From JBKBXU01 sp046313675 (GTDB lineage: Bacteria; Bacteroidota; Bacteroidia; Cytophagales; Cytophagaceae): 6,121 bases of DNA. Below are positions 1-5,440 of the stretch, in pieces (the stretch's first letter is position 1; the number at the start of each line of letters is the position of its first letter). Both the position numbers and the translations under genes were made by a program. A model generated the notes under the pieces. It had not been told where the DNA came from, searched no databases, and saw only the letters and a program-made list of their open reading frames with translations. The stretch lies in NCBI GenBank assembly GCA_046313675.1, contig JBKBXU010000284.1, positions 1 to 6,121 of the forward strand. Direction: 5' to 3'.

Positions 1-166
1 CTTTTTTAAGCTTTCCCACCACGTGAACCTTGGCCGTACTACCCGTTTCTGCCAGGTAAAATGCTTAACCGAAATCCACGTACTCACTGGTACTACCGGA
101 AGTCGACACAATGATCGCAATGGCAATGGCAATAATGCCAAATATGAAAATATGTGACTTTTTCAT
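1..166 (-). pseudogene. ccmE: CcmE heme chaperone, N-terminal part, interrupted by an in-frame TAA
   Basis: CcmE is the membrane-anchored periplasmic heme chaperone that takes heme from CcmC and passes it to the CcmF lyase. The frame starts at ATG 166-164 with MKKSHIFIFG, a hydrophobic anchor (about residues 4-20) and an STSEYVDFG segment. Codon 34 (positions 67-65) is TAA. The same frame then stays open for 21 codons to the window edge and continues with CcmE-like sequence ending KVHVVGKLKK. Because the frame is unchanged on both sides, a single substitution (for example GAA to TAA) explains it better than an indel. The ATG overlaps the stop of the upstream CcmD-like gene (ATGA), as in an intact operon. 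The heme-binding histidine region lies outside the window. Identity as CcmE rests on the N-terminus and gene order. The stop could be a real nonsense mutation or a base error. Confidence 0.8.
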
Positions 167-417
167 TCTTTAGAGTGGTTAACGATGCTTTCCTCTACTT
201 TAGTGATCTTTTTATCTAATGTAATCAGATAGAATAAAATCCCAATAAATATTAAAACGATCACCGCTACCACCACATAAATCTTGCCATCTTCACGAAG
301 GGCATCTGCCATTTCGATTTCCATCTGTGCAAGAGCACTTTTCTCTTTCGAAGCTCCATTCTGTCCAACAGCGGTAAAGCTTATCATTAGAAATAAAATA
401 TAAAATAAACGTCTCAT
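163..417 (-). CDS. ccmD: CcmD-like small membrane protein of cytochrome c maturation
   Basis: This is an 84-residue protein. Residues 1-19 look like a signal peptide or first membrane segment (MRRLFYILFLMISFTAVG). A short acidic and polar stretch follows (about 20-44), then a strong membrane segment (about 46-65, IYVVVAVIVLIFIGILFYLI) and a charged tail LDKKITKVEE. One main membrane helix followed by a charged cytoplasmic tail is the CcmD pattern; CcmD stabilises the CcmABC-CcmE heme-loading complex. It is longer than proteobacterial CcmD because of the extra N-terminal hydrophobic segment, as is common for the Bacteroidota version. Its ATG overlaps the ccmC stop by one base (TAATG) and its TGA overlaps the ccmE start by four bases (ATGA), indicating translational coupling. 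Sequence similarity in this family is low, so position and topology carry most of the assignment. Confidence 0.8.
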   Translation of the reverse strand: MRRLFYILFLMISFTAVGQNGASKEKSALAQMEIEMADALREDGKIYVVVAVIVLIFIGILFYLITLDKKITKVEESIVNHSKE

Positions 418-1085
418 TAGTTATCAATCCCTCTAATTTGATTTTCAATAATTTTTAAGCGTATTCTTAAACTAGCCAGCCAGACCCCCAATAATGTAAA
501 GCCTATCACAGCAGGATAAAAGATCGTCCTCATACGGCTATCCAGGTCATAAGCGTTAAATCCGGGGTTTCCTCCGTTGCCGGGGTGCAAGGAACTATGC
601 ATCCTTGGTAAAATAAAAAGAAGAGCTATAAGGGTCGGGAAAGCAAAAATATTATAAACCGCACTTATACGTGCTCTTTGCTGATCATCTGTAAAGGCTC
701 CTCTTAAAACGAAATAAGCGAAATAAACTAGCAAGCCAATAGCTGCAGCGTCCTGCTTGGGATCTCTGCTCCAGTATTCACCCCAGGTAAGCCTTGCCCA
801 AATCATTCCGGTTATAATTCCAAGAATACCGAAAAGAACACCCGCATTAGCAAATTCTATAGCATAGATATCATCTTTAGATTTAAAACCAAGCAAATAT
901 CGTATTGAAAAGATTACCGAAATCAACAAAAGAATCACCATTCCAAACCACATTGGAACGTGAAAATAAAGGTTTCGAATAGATTCATGTAATATGACCA
1001 GGCGAGGCACCTCTATCAACATTCCTGCTGTAAGCGTATATACCACGAGCACTATGGCCAGTATTTTCCACCAATTAGCTTTCAT
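417..1085 (-). CDS. ccmC: heme exporter/handling protein CcmC (CcsA/CcmC family)
   Basis: This 222-residue integral membrane protein has six predicted helices (about 8-27, 46-66, 80-98, 114-129, 143-160 and 188-206). CcmC carries the tryptophan-rich WWD motif and two periplasmic histidines, and loads heme onto CcmE. Visible here are the first histidine in YFHVP (H42), the WWD-like segment TWGEYWSRDPKQ (W101, W105, D108) and the second histidine in SSLHPG (H167). Within the WWD segment, residue 107 is Arg (AGA, positions 767-765) where the proteobacterial motif has Trp. Whether that is usual in this lineage cannot be judged from one sequence. The length fits the short Bacteroidota CcmC type, not the longer CcsA or CcmF. 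It sits 76 bp downstream of ccmB and overlaps the CcmD-like gene by one base. Confidence 0.92.
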   Translation of the reverse strand: MKANWWKILAIVLVVYTLTAGMLIEVPRLVILHESIRNLYFHVPMWFGMVILLLISVIFSIRYLLGFKSKDDIYAIEFANAGVLFGILGIITGMIWARLTWGEYWSRDPKQDAAAIGLLVYFAYFVLRGAFTDDQQRARISAVYNIFAFPTLIALLFILPRMHSSLHPGNGGNPGFNAYDLDSRMRTIFYPAVIGFTLLGVWLASLRIRLKIIENQIRGIDN

Positions 1086-1144
1086 AATCTAATAAGATTG
1101 GCAAAATTTAAACTTATAAACAATGAATCCTCCATAATAAATCC

Positions 1145-1156
1145 ATTAACGTTAAT
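1145..1156. repeat. 12-bp perfect palindrome between ccmB and ccmC
   Basis: ATTAAC followed directly by GTTAAT forms a perfect palindrome in the 76-bp AT-rich gap after the ccmB stop and before the ccmC start. No T-run typical of a terminator follows on the minus strand. It could be an operator for an internal promoter or chance in AT-rich DNA. Confidence 0.3.
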
Positions 1157-1161
1157 TATTA

Positions 1162-1830
1162 TCAACTCTTCCATATGAATGGAAATAATAAATAAGAGAT
1201 TGCTATAACCATGGCATTTATTGCCAAAAGAACAAAAACATCGCCCCATATCAAACTACGATCCAAGCCATCAATAGCATGTTTGGAACATTTTATCAAA
1301 AGCATCAAAACAGGAATAATAATCGGGAAACTAAGTATGGCCATTAACATCCCTCCTCCAGTCCCAGCTTTAGAAGCTATCCCCGAAACCAAGGTCAGCG
1401 TCCCTGCAAAGGATAAAGAACCCAACAAAAGAACTATTGCGAACAGTAGAAAATCTTCCACCGGATTGCCCATAACCATGGAATAAAATATGTATGCTGT
1501 ATAAGTAAGAACGATCATTAAAAGAAAATTATAAATGATCTTAGATAATATCAGTACCTGAGGACTGGTAAGGTTATAATAATACAAATTCCTTGTCTGC
1601 TTTTCCTGCATAAAACTTTTTGTGATGGCATTGACAGCCGTAAAAAGAATGATAATCCAGAATAACGCATTCCATGTAAACACCGACAAATCTCCTGAAC
1701 GTACACCCAGGCTTAAATAGGATATAAACACCGTGCTGCCTGCAAATAAAAGCATACCATTCAAAGCATACCTTTGACGCCATTCCAGCAATATTTCTTT
1801 TTTCAATTGCGCTTTTATACCTATCAGCAT
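1162..1830 (-). CDS. ccmB: heme exporter protein CcmB (ABC transporter permease)
   Basis: CcmB is the membrane permease that works with CcmA and CcmC in the complex releasing heme-loaded CcmE. From ATG 1830-1828 the product is 222 residues, the usual family length, and begins MLIGIKAQLKKEILLEWRQR, resembling the normal CcmB N-terminus. The open frame extends to ATG 1905, but those 25 extra residues (MMLCRIILNDLNHRYW...) do not look like CcmB, so I chose the inner start. Six hydrophobic segments are visible (about 24-40, 53-69, 93-119, 126-150, 158-178 and 198-217). Family landmarks include NLTSPQVLILSK (86-97), GSLSFAGTLTLVSG (137-150) and SFPIIIPVLM (167-176). No ccmA lies beside it; the upstream gene is divergent and unrelated, so CcmA must be encoded elsewhere. 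It is the first gene of the ccmB-C-D-E unit. Confidence 0.92.
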   Translation of the reverse strand: MLIGIKAQLKKEILLEWRQRYALNGMLLFAGSTVFISYLSLGVRSGDLSVFTWNALFWIIILFTAVNAITKSFMQEKQTRNLYYYNLTSPQVLILSKIIYNFLLMIVLTYTAYIFYSMVMGNPVEDFLLFAIVLLLGSLSFAGTLTLVSGIASKAGTGGGMLMAILSFPIIIPVLMLLIKCSKHAIDGLDRSLIWGDVFVLLAINAMVIAISYLLFPFIWKS

Positions 1831-1921
1831 AACAATACAAAGTTCTGCATTTTTTAGCCAATATCTATGATTAAGGTCATTTAAAATAATGCGGCATAGC
1901 ATCATGATGTATGAAATAAGC

Positions 1922-1930
1922 CAAAATTTA
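1922..1930 (-). promoter_or_regulatory. possible -7 box of the ccm operon
   Basis: On the minus strand this reads TAAATTTTG, one base longer than the Bacteroidota TAnnTTTG element. It lies about 90 bp upstream of the chosen ccmB start, in the only sizeable gap upstream of the operon. I could not find a well-placed TTG -33 element, so this is a weak call. Confidence 0.25.
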
Positions 1931-2023
1931 CCCTCAGAAGAAAAGTGTGAAACATTTTAAACCCATGCAGGTTGATTAGTCTGAACCACATAAGGTCATT
2001 TTTAAACACAAACTTTTATCAAA

Positions 2024-2755
2024 ATGAATAAGCATTTTACTATAACAGCATTAATCATCTTTATAGCGTTTAACAGCAAGGCTCAAGACTCAGAGTTTAA
2101 AGCGAATCAGGGAGACGTTACAGCAGAATTTGTTTTCCTTGGAGGACTTCTTGATACTCAATTAGGACTCAACAGCAACATGTTACGTTTCAGGTATTTT
2201 ATCAGCAGCCGTACAGCAGCCCGGCTGGGCCTTGGTATTGCTTCTCAATCCGAAACAGTAAACATTCCGGATGACCCAATGAGTCCGCAAAATTATGGCG
2301 AAATCAGAGGTTCATACACTCAAATGGGAATAAACATTGGTTTGGAAAGACATTTTGAAGGAACCGACAGGCTTTCTCCTTACATAGGCGGTGATTTTCT
2401 GGTGGCATTTACCTCCGTTAGAGAACGGGGAACAGACGTAGCACCCGGTGGTAATTACAGCCTGGGATCGTCCTTCACAAGAAAAGGTGCCATATTAGGT
2501 GTTCCAGGATTTGATGCACCGGATGCCGGTAATGCCATAGGCTTCCGTCTGGTAGGTGGCGCAGACTTCTACTTTATAAGAAATATTTTTATAGGTGCCG
2601 AATTTGGATGGGGACTCCTGGCAACAAACCTTCGTGACTTGGAGGTGGAGTCAACAGCAGCCGGGGCTCCAACCATCAACATCGTAACACAAAGAGGTAA
2701 CCGATCCATATCATCCTCCATCATTGGAAACTTCAGACTGGGTTTTGTATTTTAA
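2024..2755 (+). CDS. outer-membrane beta-barrel protein (porin-like), function unknown
   Basis: This is a 243-residue protein. The N-terminus MNKHFTITALIIFIAFNSKA is a clear signal peptide, probably cut after A20 before QDSEF. The mature part has alternating hydrophobic and polar strands with many Gly and aromatic residues, for example LRFRYFISSRTAARLGLGI, YTQMGINIGLERHFEG, YIGGDFLVAF, FRLVGGADFYFIRNIFIGAEFGWG and the final GNFRLGFVF. It ends in Phe, as is typical of proteins inserted by the BAM machinery. The size and strand pattern fit an 8- to 10-stranded OmpA- or OmpW-like barrel. Hydrophilic stretches (about residues 80-95, 140-170 and 206-232) probably form loops or turns. No OmpA peptidoglycan-binding domain or sorting domain is present. 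It is a single gene, divergent from the ccm operon, with its own terminator. The barrel fold is well supported; the substrate or role cannot be told. Confidence 0.85.
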   Translation: MNKHFTITALIIFIAFNSKAQDSEFKANQGDVTAEFVFLGGLLDTQLGLNSNMLRFRYFISSRTAARLGLGIASQSETVNIPDDPMSPQNYGEIRGSYTQMGINIGLERHFEGTDRLSPYIGGDFLVAFTSVRERGTDVAPGGNYSLGSSFTRKGAILGVPGFDAPDAGNAIGFRLVGGADFYFIRNIFIGAEFGWGLLATNLRDLEVESTAAGAPTINIVTQRGNRSISSSIIGNFRLGFVF

Positions 2756-2782
2756 GGGTTTCTTAAAACCAGACTCATTTTT

Positions 2783-2811
2783 AAAAGCTGGATACTCTCC
2801 GGCTTTTTTTT
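2783..2811 (+). terminator. intrinsic terminator of the beta-barrel gene
   Basis: The arms AAAAGCTGGA (2783-2792) and TCCGGCTTTT (2798-2807) form a 10-bp stem with one G-U pair and a 5-nt loop TACTC, running into eight T (2804-2811). It lies about 30 bp after the stop at 2755 and insulates pheS from it. Confidence 0.85.
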
Positions 2812-2851
2812 ATAATCTCAATTTTTGGGTGTGGAATTTCTATTAATAGTG

Positions 2852-2859
2852 TAAATTTG
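2852..2859 (+). promoter_or_regulatory. Bacteroidota -7 promoter box of pheS
   Basis: TAAATTTG matches TAnnTTTG exactly and lies 24 bp before the pheS ATG. The best upstream TTG (2825-2827) is 24 bp away, slightly longer than the usual spacing, so the -33 element is uncertain. The box overlaps the in-frame TTG at 2857, which argues against translation starting there. Confidence 0.55.
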
Positions 2860-2883
2860 CCCTCTGATTATAATAGAATCATC

Positions 2884-3909
2884 ATGCAGGATAAAATATC
2901 ACTCTTCTATAAAGAGGCTGAGGCATTTGATATAAAGGATGAAAAGACTCTCGAAGAGTTTCGTCTGGAATTTATAAGTAAAAAAGGAAAACTGTCTTCC
3001 TTATTTGAGGAGCTCAAAAACGTTCCTGTCGAACAGAAAAAAGCTGTTGGGATGGAGCTGAACAACCTCAAAAATTTTACAAAAACCAAATTTGATGAGG
3101 CTTCAGTAAAGATTGAAGATCAAAAAAGCCAAAGCAGCGGATCGGTAGACATTGACCTTACCTTACCGGTAACACCGAATATGCTTGGCTCCAGGCATCC
3201 TCTAACCATTGTACGTGAAAGATTGATTGAGATTTTTGCACGTATGGGTTTTAACCTTTCCGAAGGCCCGGAAATTGAAGATGACTGGCACAATTTTACA
3301 GCCCTTAACTTTCCCGAAAATCACCCTGCACGTGAAATGCAGGATACCTTTTTCATAGAAAAGAATCCGGATATAACACTTCGTACGCATACTTCTTCCG
3401 TTCAGGTAAGGGTTATGGAAAATCAGAAGCCGCCTATACGCACGTTGTCGCCAGGAAGGGTATTTCGTAACGAAGCCATCTCTGCGCGGGCACATTGCGT
3501 ATTCCACCAGATTGAAGGGCTATATATAGACGAGAACGTTAGCTTTGCAGACCTTAAACAAACTTTGTATCACTTTGTCAAGGAAATGTTTGGTAAAGAT
3601 ATTAAAGTACGATTCCGCCCATCCTTCTTTCCATTCACCGAACCTAGTGCCGAAATAGACATCACCTGCCTGATTTGCAAAGGAAAAGGCTGCAACATCT
3701 GCAAGCAATCCGGTTGGGTTGAAATAGGTGGTGCGGGCATGGTAGACCCCAATGTATTGATAAACTGCAACATAGACCCAGAAAAATACAGCGGCTTTGC
3801 CTTTGGTATGGGTATAGAGCGTATCACAATGTTAAAGTATCAAATCAAAGATTTACGCCTGTTTACTGAAAATGATGTACGCTTCTTAAGGCAGTTTAAG
3901 CACCTATAA
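2884..3909 (+). CDS. pheS: phenylalanine--tRNA ligase alpha subunit
   Basis: PheS is the catalytic alpha subunit of the alpha2-beta2 phenylalanyl-tRNA synthetase; it activates Phe with ATP and charges tRNA-Phe in the cytoplasm. From ATG 2884 the product is 341 residues, the normal length. The N-terminal coiled-coil arm that binds tRNA spans about residues 1-85. Class II motif 1 lies near 105-130 (HPLTIVRERLIEIFARMGF). Motif 2 is at about 186-212 (RTLSPGRVFRNEAISARAH) and motif 3 at 304-317 (GFAFGMGIERITML). Four cysteines, C262, C265, C270 and C273, form CxxC-x4-CxxC, a zinc-knuckle-like insertion found in many PheS proteins. The frame is open upstream to a TTG at 2857, but that codon lies in the promoter box, so ATG 2884 is preferred. 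pheT is not adjacent downstream, so the two subunit genes are not a pheST pair here. All core motifs look intact. Confidence 0.98.
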   Translation: MQDKISLFYKEAEAFDIKDEKTLEEFRLEFISKKGKLSSLFEELKNVPVEQKKAVGMELNNLKNFTKTKFDEASVKIEDQKSQSSGSVDIDLTLPVTPNMLGSRHPLTIVRERLIEIFARMGFNLSEGPEIEDDWHNFTALNFPENHPAREMQDTFFIEKNPDITLRTHTSSVQVRVMENQKPPIRTLSPGRVFRNEAISARAHCVFHQIEGLYIDENVSFADLKQTLYHFVKEMFGKDIKVRFRPSFFPFTEPSAEIDITCLICKGKGCNICKQSGWVEIGGAGMVDPNVLINCNIDPEKYSGFAFGMGIERITMLKYQIKDLRLFTENDVRFLRQFKHL

Positions 3910-3913
3910 GTAG

Positions 3914-3937
3914 AGACGCGATTAATCGCGTCTTTTT
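3914..3937 (+). terminator. intrinsic terminator of pheS built on a 20-bp perfect palindrome
   Basis: AGACGCGATT (3914-3923) is followed directly by its exact complement AATCGCGTCT (3924-3933) and a T-run to 3937, five bases after the pheS stop. The perfect palindrome with no mismatches resembles the small dispersed palindromes of Bacteroidota intergenic DNA, so it may be a mobile repeat used as a terminator. That last point is inference. Confidence 0.8.
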
Positions 3938-3972
3938 CAGAGCGGAAAAAATTACGACATGTATTGGTAAAA

Positions 3973-4026
3973 CGTCTGCGTTTCAGCGCAACTCCGTGTC
4001 AAACTCTGTGTTCCTTCGTGGTTAAA
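3973..4026 (+). repeat. repeat module R1, copy a (GTG-rich, diverged)
   Basis: Contains TTTCAGCGCAACTCCGTGT then AAACTCTGTGTTCCTTCGTGG and GTTAAA. The tail matches the end of copy d (5810-5848) with a few substitutions. Inside it, the decamer AACTCYGTGT recurs with a period of about 15 bases. Confidence 0.7.
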
Positions 4027-4052
4027 TTTACAACCCCTCAGCCCTCTGGGCA

Positions 4053-4073
4053 GCTCCCCTAAAACAAGGGAGC
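4053..4073. repeat. hairpin in a short CCCCTCAGCCCTC-type element
   Basis: GCTCCC (4053-4058) and GGGAGC (4068-4073) form a 6-bp stem with a 9-nt loop. The preceding AACCCCTCAGCCCTCTGGG resembles a short element found in many Bacteroidota intergenic regions. A loosely similar piece lies at 5027-5052. No T-run follows. Confidence 0.45.
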
Positions 4074-4190
4074 CAGCCTGATCCAACAAGAATAATAATC
4101 TTGATAAATCAATTTTACATATTATCAGCAGAAAAAAAGGTAGATGGAATTAATAAATATTTCTATGCCGTCATAAATTACCCATCGCAA

Positions 4191-4244
4191 TCCGGCAAGG
4201 TCGTACGGTCGGGGGATGGCACTAAATCGAAAAGAGTCGTCAGT
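4191..4244 (+). repeat. repeat module R3, copy a (54 bp)
   Basis: Starts TCCGGCAAGGTCGTACGGTC and ends GAGTCGTCAGT. It is identical over all 54 bases to 5648-5701 in the same orientation. In both places an R1 module starts about 77 bases downstream of the R3 start, with an intervening spacer that is equal in length but different in sequence. Confidence 0.93.
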
Positions 4245-4267
4245 CATACCCTAAGGCTGGATTCATA

Positions 4268-4314
4268 CTTCGTGCATCCGCTTCAGCGAAACTCTGTGTT
4301 CCTCCGTGGTTAAA
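4268..4314 (+). repeat. repeat module R1, copy b (shortened)
   Basis: Begins CTTCGTGCATCCGCTTCAGC like copies c and d, then jumps to ACTCTGTGTTCCTCCGTGG and TTAAAA. Compared with c and d the middle section with CGTGATACC and AAAGACGTCTTT is missing, so this copy looks like an internal deletion joining two hairpin units. Confidence 0.8.
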
Positions 4315-4446
4315 ATTGGCTCTGCCGCCAGCCACTACTACAAAACTTCCAATTAACAACCTTCCCGGACTTGACTCCGGGATCCGTTGCCGCTGGTAGT
4401 GATAAAAATGCCCGATCGAACATTCCTTCTATGACGAATTCACCAC
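4290..4446 (+). repeat. repeat module R2, copy a, with conserved hairpin
   Basis: Positions 4303-4357 (55 bp) are identical to 5444-5498. Similarity continues with substitutions and small indels to about 4446. A hairpin TCCCGGA (4363-4369)/TCCGGGA (4376-4382) with loop CTTGAC sits in the centre. The module ends about 17 bp beyond the 3' end of the minus-strand ORF6N gene. Confidence 0.9.
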
Positions 4447-4462
4447 GAACAACCTATTGCTG

Positions 4463-4990
4463 TTATTTTTTACTCTTAAAACCTATCTCTGGTCGGGGTG
4501 TTTCCTGTTCATTAATATACTGTCTGAGGTAATCAAAGATCTGATAAATTTTATCATCCTGCCCTGCAATTCTCTTTTCCATTTCTTCAAACTTTAATAG
4601 TAAGTCCTTTTGCGTCAAAAGCATTTCTCGCATTTTGATAAATATCCTCACTATCTGAATATTTACGTCTATTGCCCTATCACTATTTAAAACACTAGCC
4701 AACATTACTGCTCCATGTTCTGTAAAGGCATAAGGTAAGTTGGGAGAGAACTTAAGTTTTTTCAAGTGGTCGCAAAATGCGACCACCTCGGTTTTTTCCT
4801 CCTCTGTCAACTGGAACATAAAATCCTCAGGGAAACGTTTGGAATTTCGTTTTACCTGCTCATTTAATCTTTTTGTTGGCACTCCATAAAGTTCTGCAAG
4901 ATCTGTGTCGATCATTATTTTCCTGCCTCTGATTATAAGTATTTTATTGATTACTATTTCATCAGGAACAAGACTTTCTTCTTTGCTCAT
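4463..4990 (-). CDS. ORF6N-domain (KilA-N-related) protein
   Basis: From ATG 4990-4988 the product is 175 residues; a TTG two codons upstream (4996) is an alternative start. Residues about 11-100 form an ORF6N domain, a putative DNA-binding domain known from phage and bacterial proteins. The signature runs KIMIDTDLAELYGVPTKRLN (24-43), VKRNSKRFPEDFMFQL (46-61), LPYAFTEHGAVMLASVLNS (85-103) and RAIDVNIQIVRIFIKMREML (105-124). The C-terminal part (about 125-158) is charged and heptad-like, probably a short coiled coil, followed by a basic tail KSKK. No nuclease, methylase or transposase domain is attached. It stands alone among repeats between convergent pheS and sod. The gene looks intact and ends in TAA. 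Its role is unknown; such genes are often found in accessory DNA, with mobility or repeat-related functions only suspected. Confidence 0.9.
   Translation of the reverse strand: MSKEESLVPDEIVINKILIIRGRKIMIDTDLAELYGVPTKRLNEQVKRNSKRFPEDFMFQLTEEEKTEVVAFCDHLKKLKFSPNLPYAFTEHGAVMLASVLNSDRAIDVNIQIVRIFIKMREMLLTQKDLLLKFEEMEKRIAGQDDKIYQIFDYLRQYINEQETPRPEIGFKSKK
4766..4786. repeat. perfect hairpin inside the ORF6N coding sequence
   Basis: GTGGTCGCA (4766-4774) and TGCGACCAC (4778-4786) form a perfect 9-bp stem around a 3-nt loop. On the coding strand it spans codons for VVAFCDH (about residues 69-75), between the two conserved halves of the ORF6N domain. On the plus strand a T-run follows five bases later (4792-4797), so it might also stop antisense transcription. 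Confidence 0.8.
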
Positions 4991-4997
4991 ACTCAAT

Positions 4998-5028
4998 CAA
5001 AGTATACAATTCAAATTATTTTCCTCAA
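4998..5028 (-). promoter_or_regulatory. possible promoter of the ORF6N gene
   Basis: On the minus strand TTG (5028-5026) is followed after 20 bases by ATACTTTG (5005-4998), a near match to the Bacteroidota TTG-N19-TAnnTTTG promoter. The box ends only 7 bases before ATG 4990, so transcription from it would give a nearly leaderless mRNA. Confidence 0.35.
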
Positions 5029-5037
5029 CCCCAGACC

Positions 5038-5052
5038 CCTCTTACAAAGAGG
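5038..5052. repeat. short hairpin upstream of the ORF6N gene
   Basis: CCTCTT (5038-5043) and AAGAGG (5047-5052) form a 6-bp stem with loop ACA, within AACCCCAGACCCCTC. The context is similar to the CCCCTC element near 4031-4073. Confidence 0.5.
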
Positions 5053-5204
5053 ACTCTGTAGTTTTAAGACACTAATATCCAAGCACAAACTTAAAAAACC
5101 AAGCGTTTTATCGAAACAGATTTTAAAGTTTGTGATTTGAAGCTAAAAATCCATAGGATAAACAAGTGAACATGGAGTGTAAGAAGCGGCATAGTTCTTT
5201 CATC
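5053..5204. other. AT-rich spacer upstream of the ORF6N gene, no gene seen
   Basis: This is part of the 931-bp gene-free stretch between the ORF6N start and sod. It is AT-rich, unlike the flanking modules, and shows no credible reading frame. The only structure I see is the imperfect hairpin at 5084-5134. Confidence 0.6.
5084..5134. repeat. long imperfect hairpin upstream of the ORF6N gene
   Basis: CACAAACTT (5084-5092) pairs with AAGTTTGTG (5126-5134), and the next AAAA (5093-5096) with TTTT (5121-5124) across a single bulged A at 5125. A smaller GTTT/AAAC pairing lies inside. It is about 95-145 bp upstream of the ORF6N ATG. Confidence 0.6.
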
Positions 5205-5295
5205 CCGGCAATCCGGCAATGGTTTCCCGATCGAGGGGATTGCCACGGCTTTCCCCGACGCTAAACCCTATGTAAAGCCTCGCAAAGACGGTCAG
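5205..5295. repeat. possible fourth repeat module (R4), single copy here
   Basis: Starts with a tandem pair of CCGGCAAT (5205-5212 and 5213-5220). It continues with CGAGGGGATTGCCACGGC and later CCTCGCAAAGACGG, resembling dispersed elements ending in CCTCGCAATGACG that occur in many bacterial intergenic regions. Only one copy is in the window, so its repeat nature is inferred. Confidence 0.45.
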
Positions 5296-5342
5296 GGTCA
5301 GAATCTACTTTCCAATCGAACATCGTAATTTTCCCTCAGACC

Positions 5343-5440
5343 CCTTCGTGCATCCGCTCCAGCAGATCCTCGTGTTTTTCCTTCGTGCCCGTCGTGATAC
5401 CATAAAGACGTCTTTAATGCGCTTTAGCGCAACTCTGTGT
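5343..5440 (+). repeat. repeat module R1, copy c (98 bp)
   Basis: Aligns without gaps to 5725-5822 with six mismatches. It contains CTTCGTGCATCCGCTCCAGC, a GTCGTGATACC stretch, the 12-bp palindrome AAAGACGTCTTT (5404-5415) and the hairpin TGCGC-TTTA-GCGCA (5418-5431). The first hairpin, perfect in copy d, is damaged here. It runs straight into module R2. Confidence 0.93.

Larger units (their letters stand above)
3938..4462. other. gene-free left repeat block between pheS and the ORF6N gene
   Basis: This 525-bp stretch has no credible gene. It holds a run of repeat modules, described separately, separated by an AT-rich non-repeated piece (about 4080-4185). A TTG-started frame at 4101-4313 (70 codons) lies half in the repeats and shows no protein-like character. 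The modules look visibly richer in G+C than the flanking genes. Confidence 0.7.

Noticed and set aside
1211..1486. Plus-strand open frame of 91 codons opposite ccmB
   Set aside because: It is a shadow of the clear CcmB frame and has no independent support.
1831..1905. 25-residue N-terminal extension of CcmB
   Set aside because: It is unlike CcmB N-termini; starting at ATG 1830 gives the standard 222-residue length.
2857..2883. Upstream TTG start for pheS giving nine extra residues
   Set aside because: The codon lies inside the TAAATTTG promoter box, and PheS proteins normally start near MQDKI.
4101..4313. Open frame of 70 codons on the plus strand within the left repeat block
   Set aside because: It starts at TTG, runs through modules R3 and R1, and has no protein-like features; the same DNA is repeated elsewhere without keeping a matching frame.
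4351..4400. Integron attC-like site (AAC ... GTT around the R2 hairpin)
   Set aside because: The required core-site pairing and extrahelical-base pattern of attC is not present, and there is no integrase.
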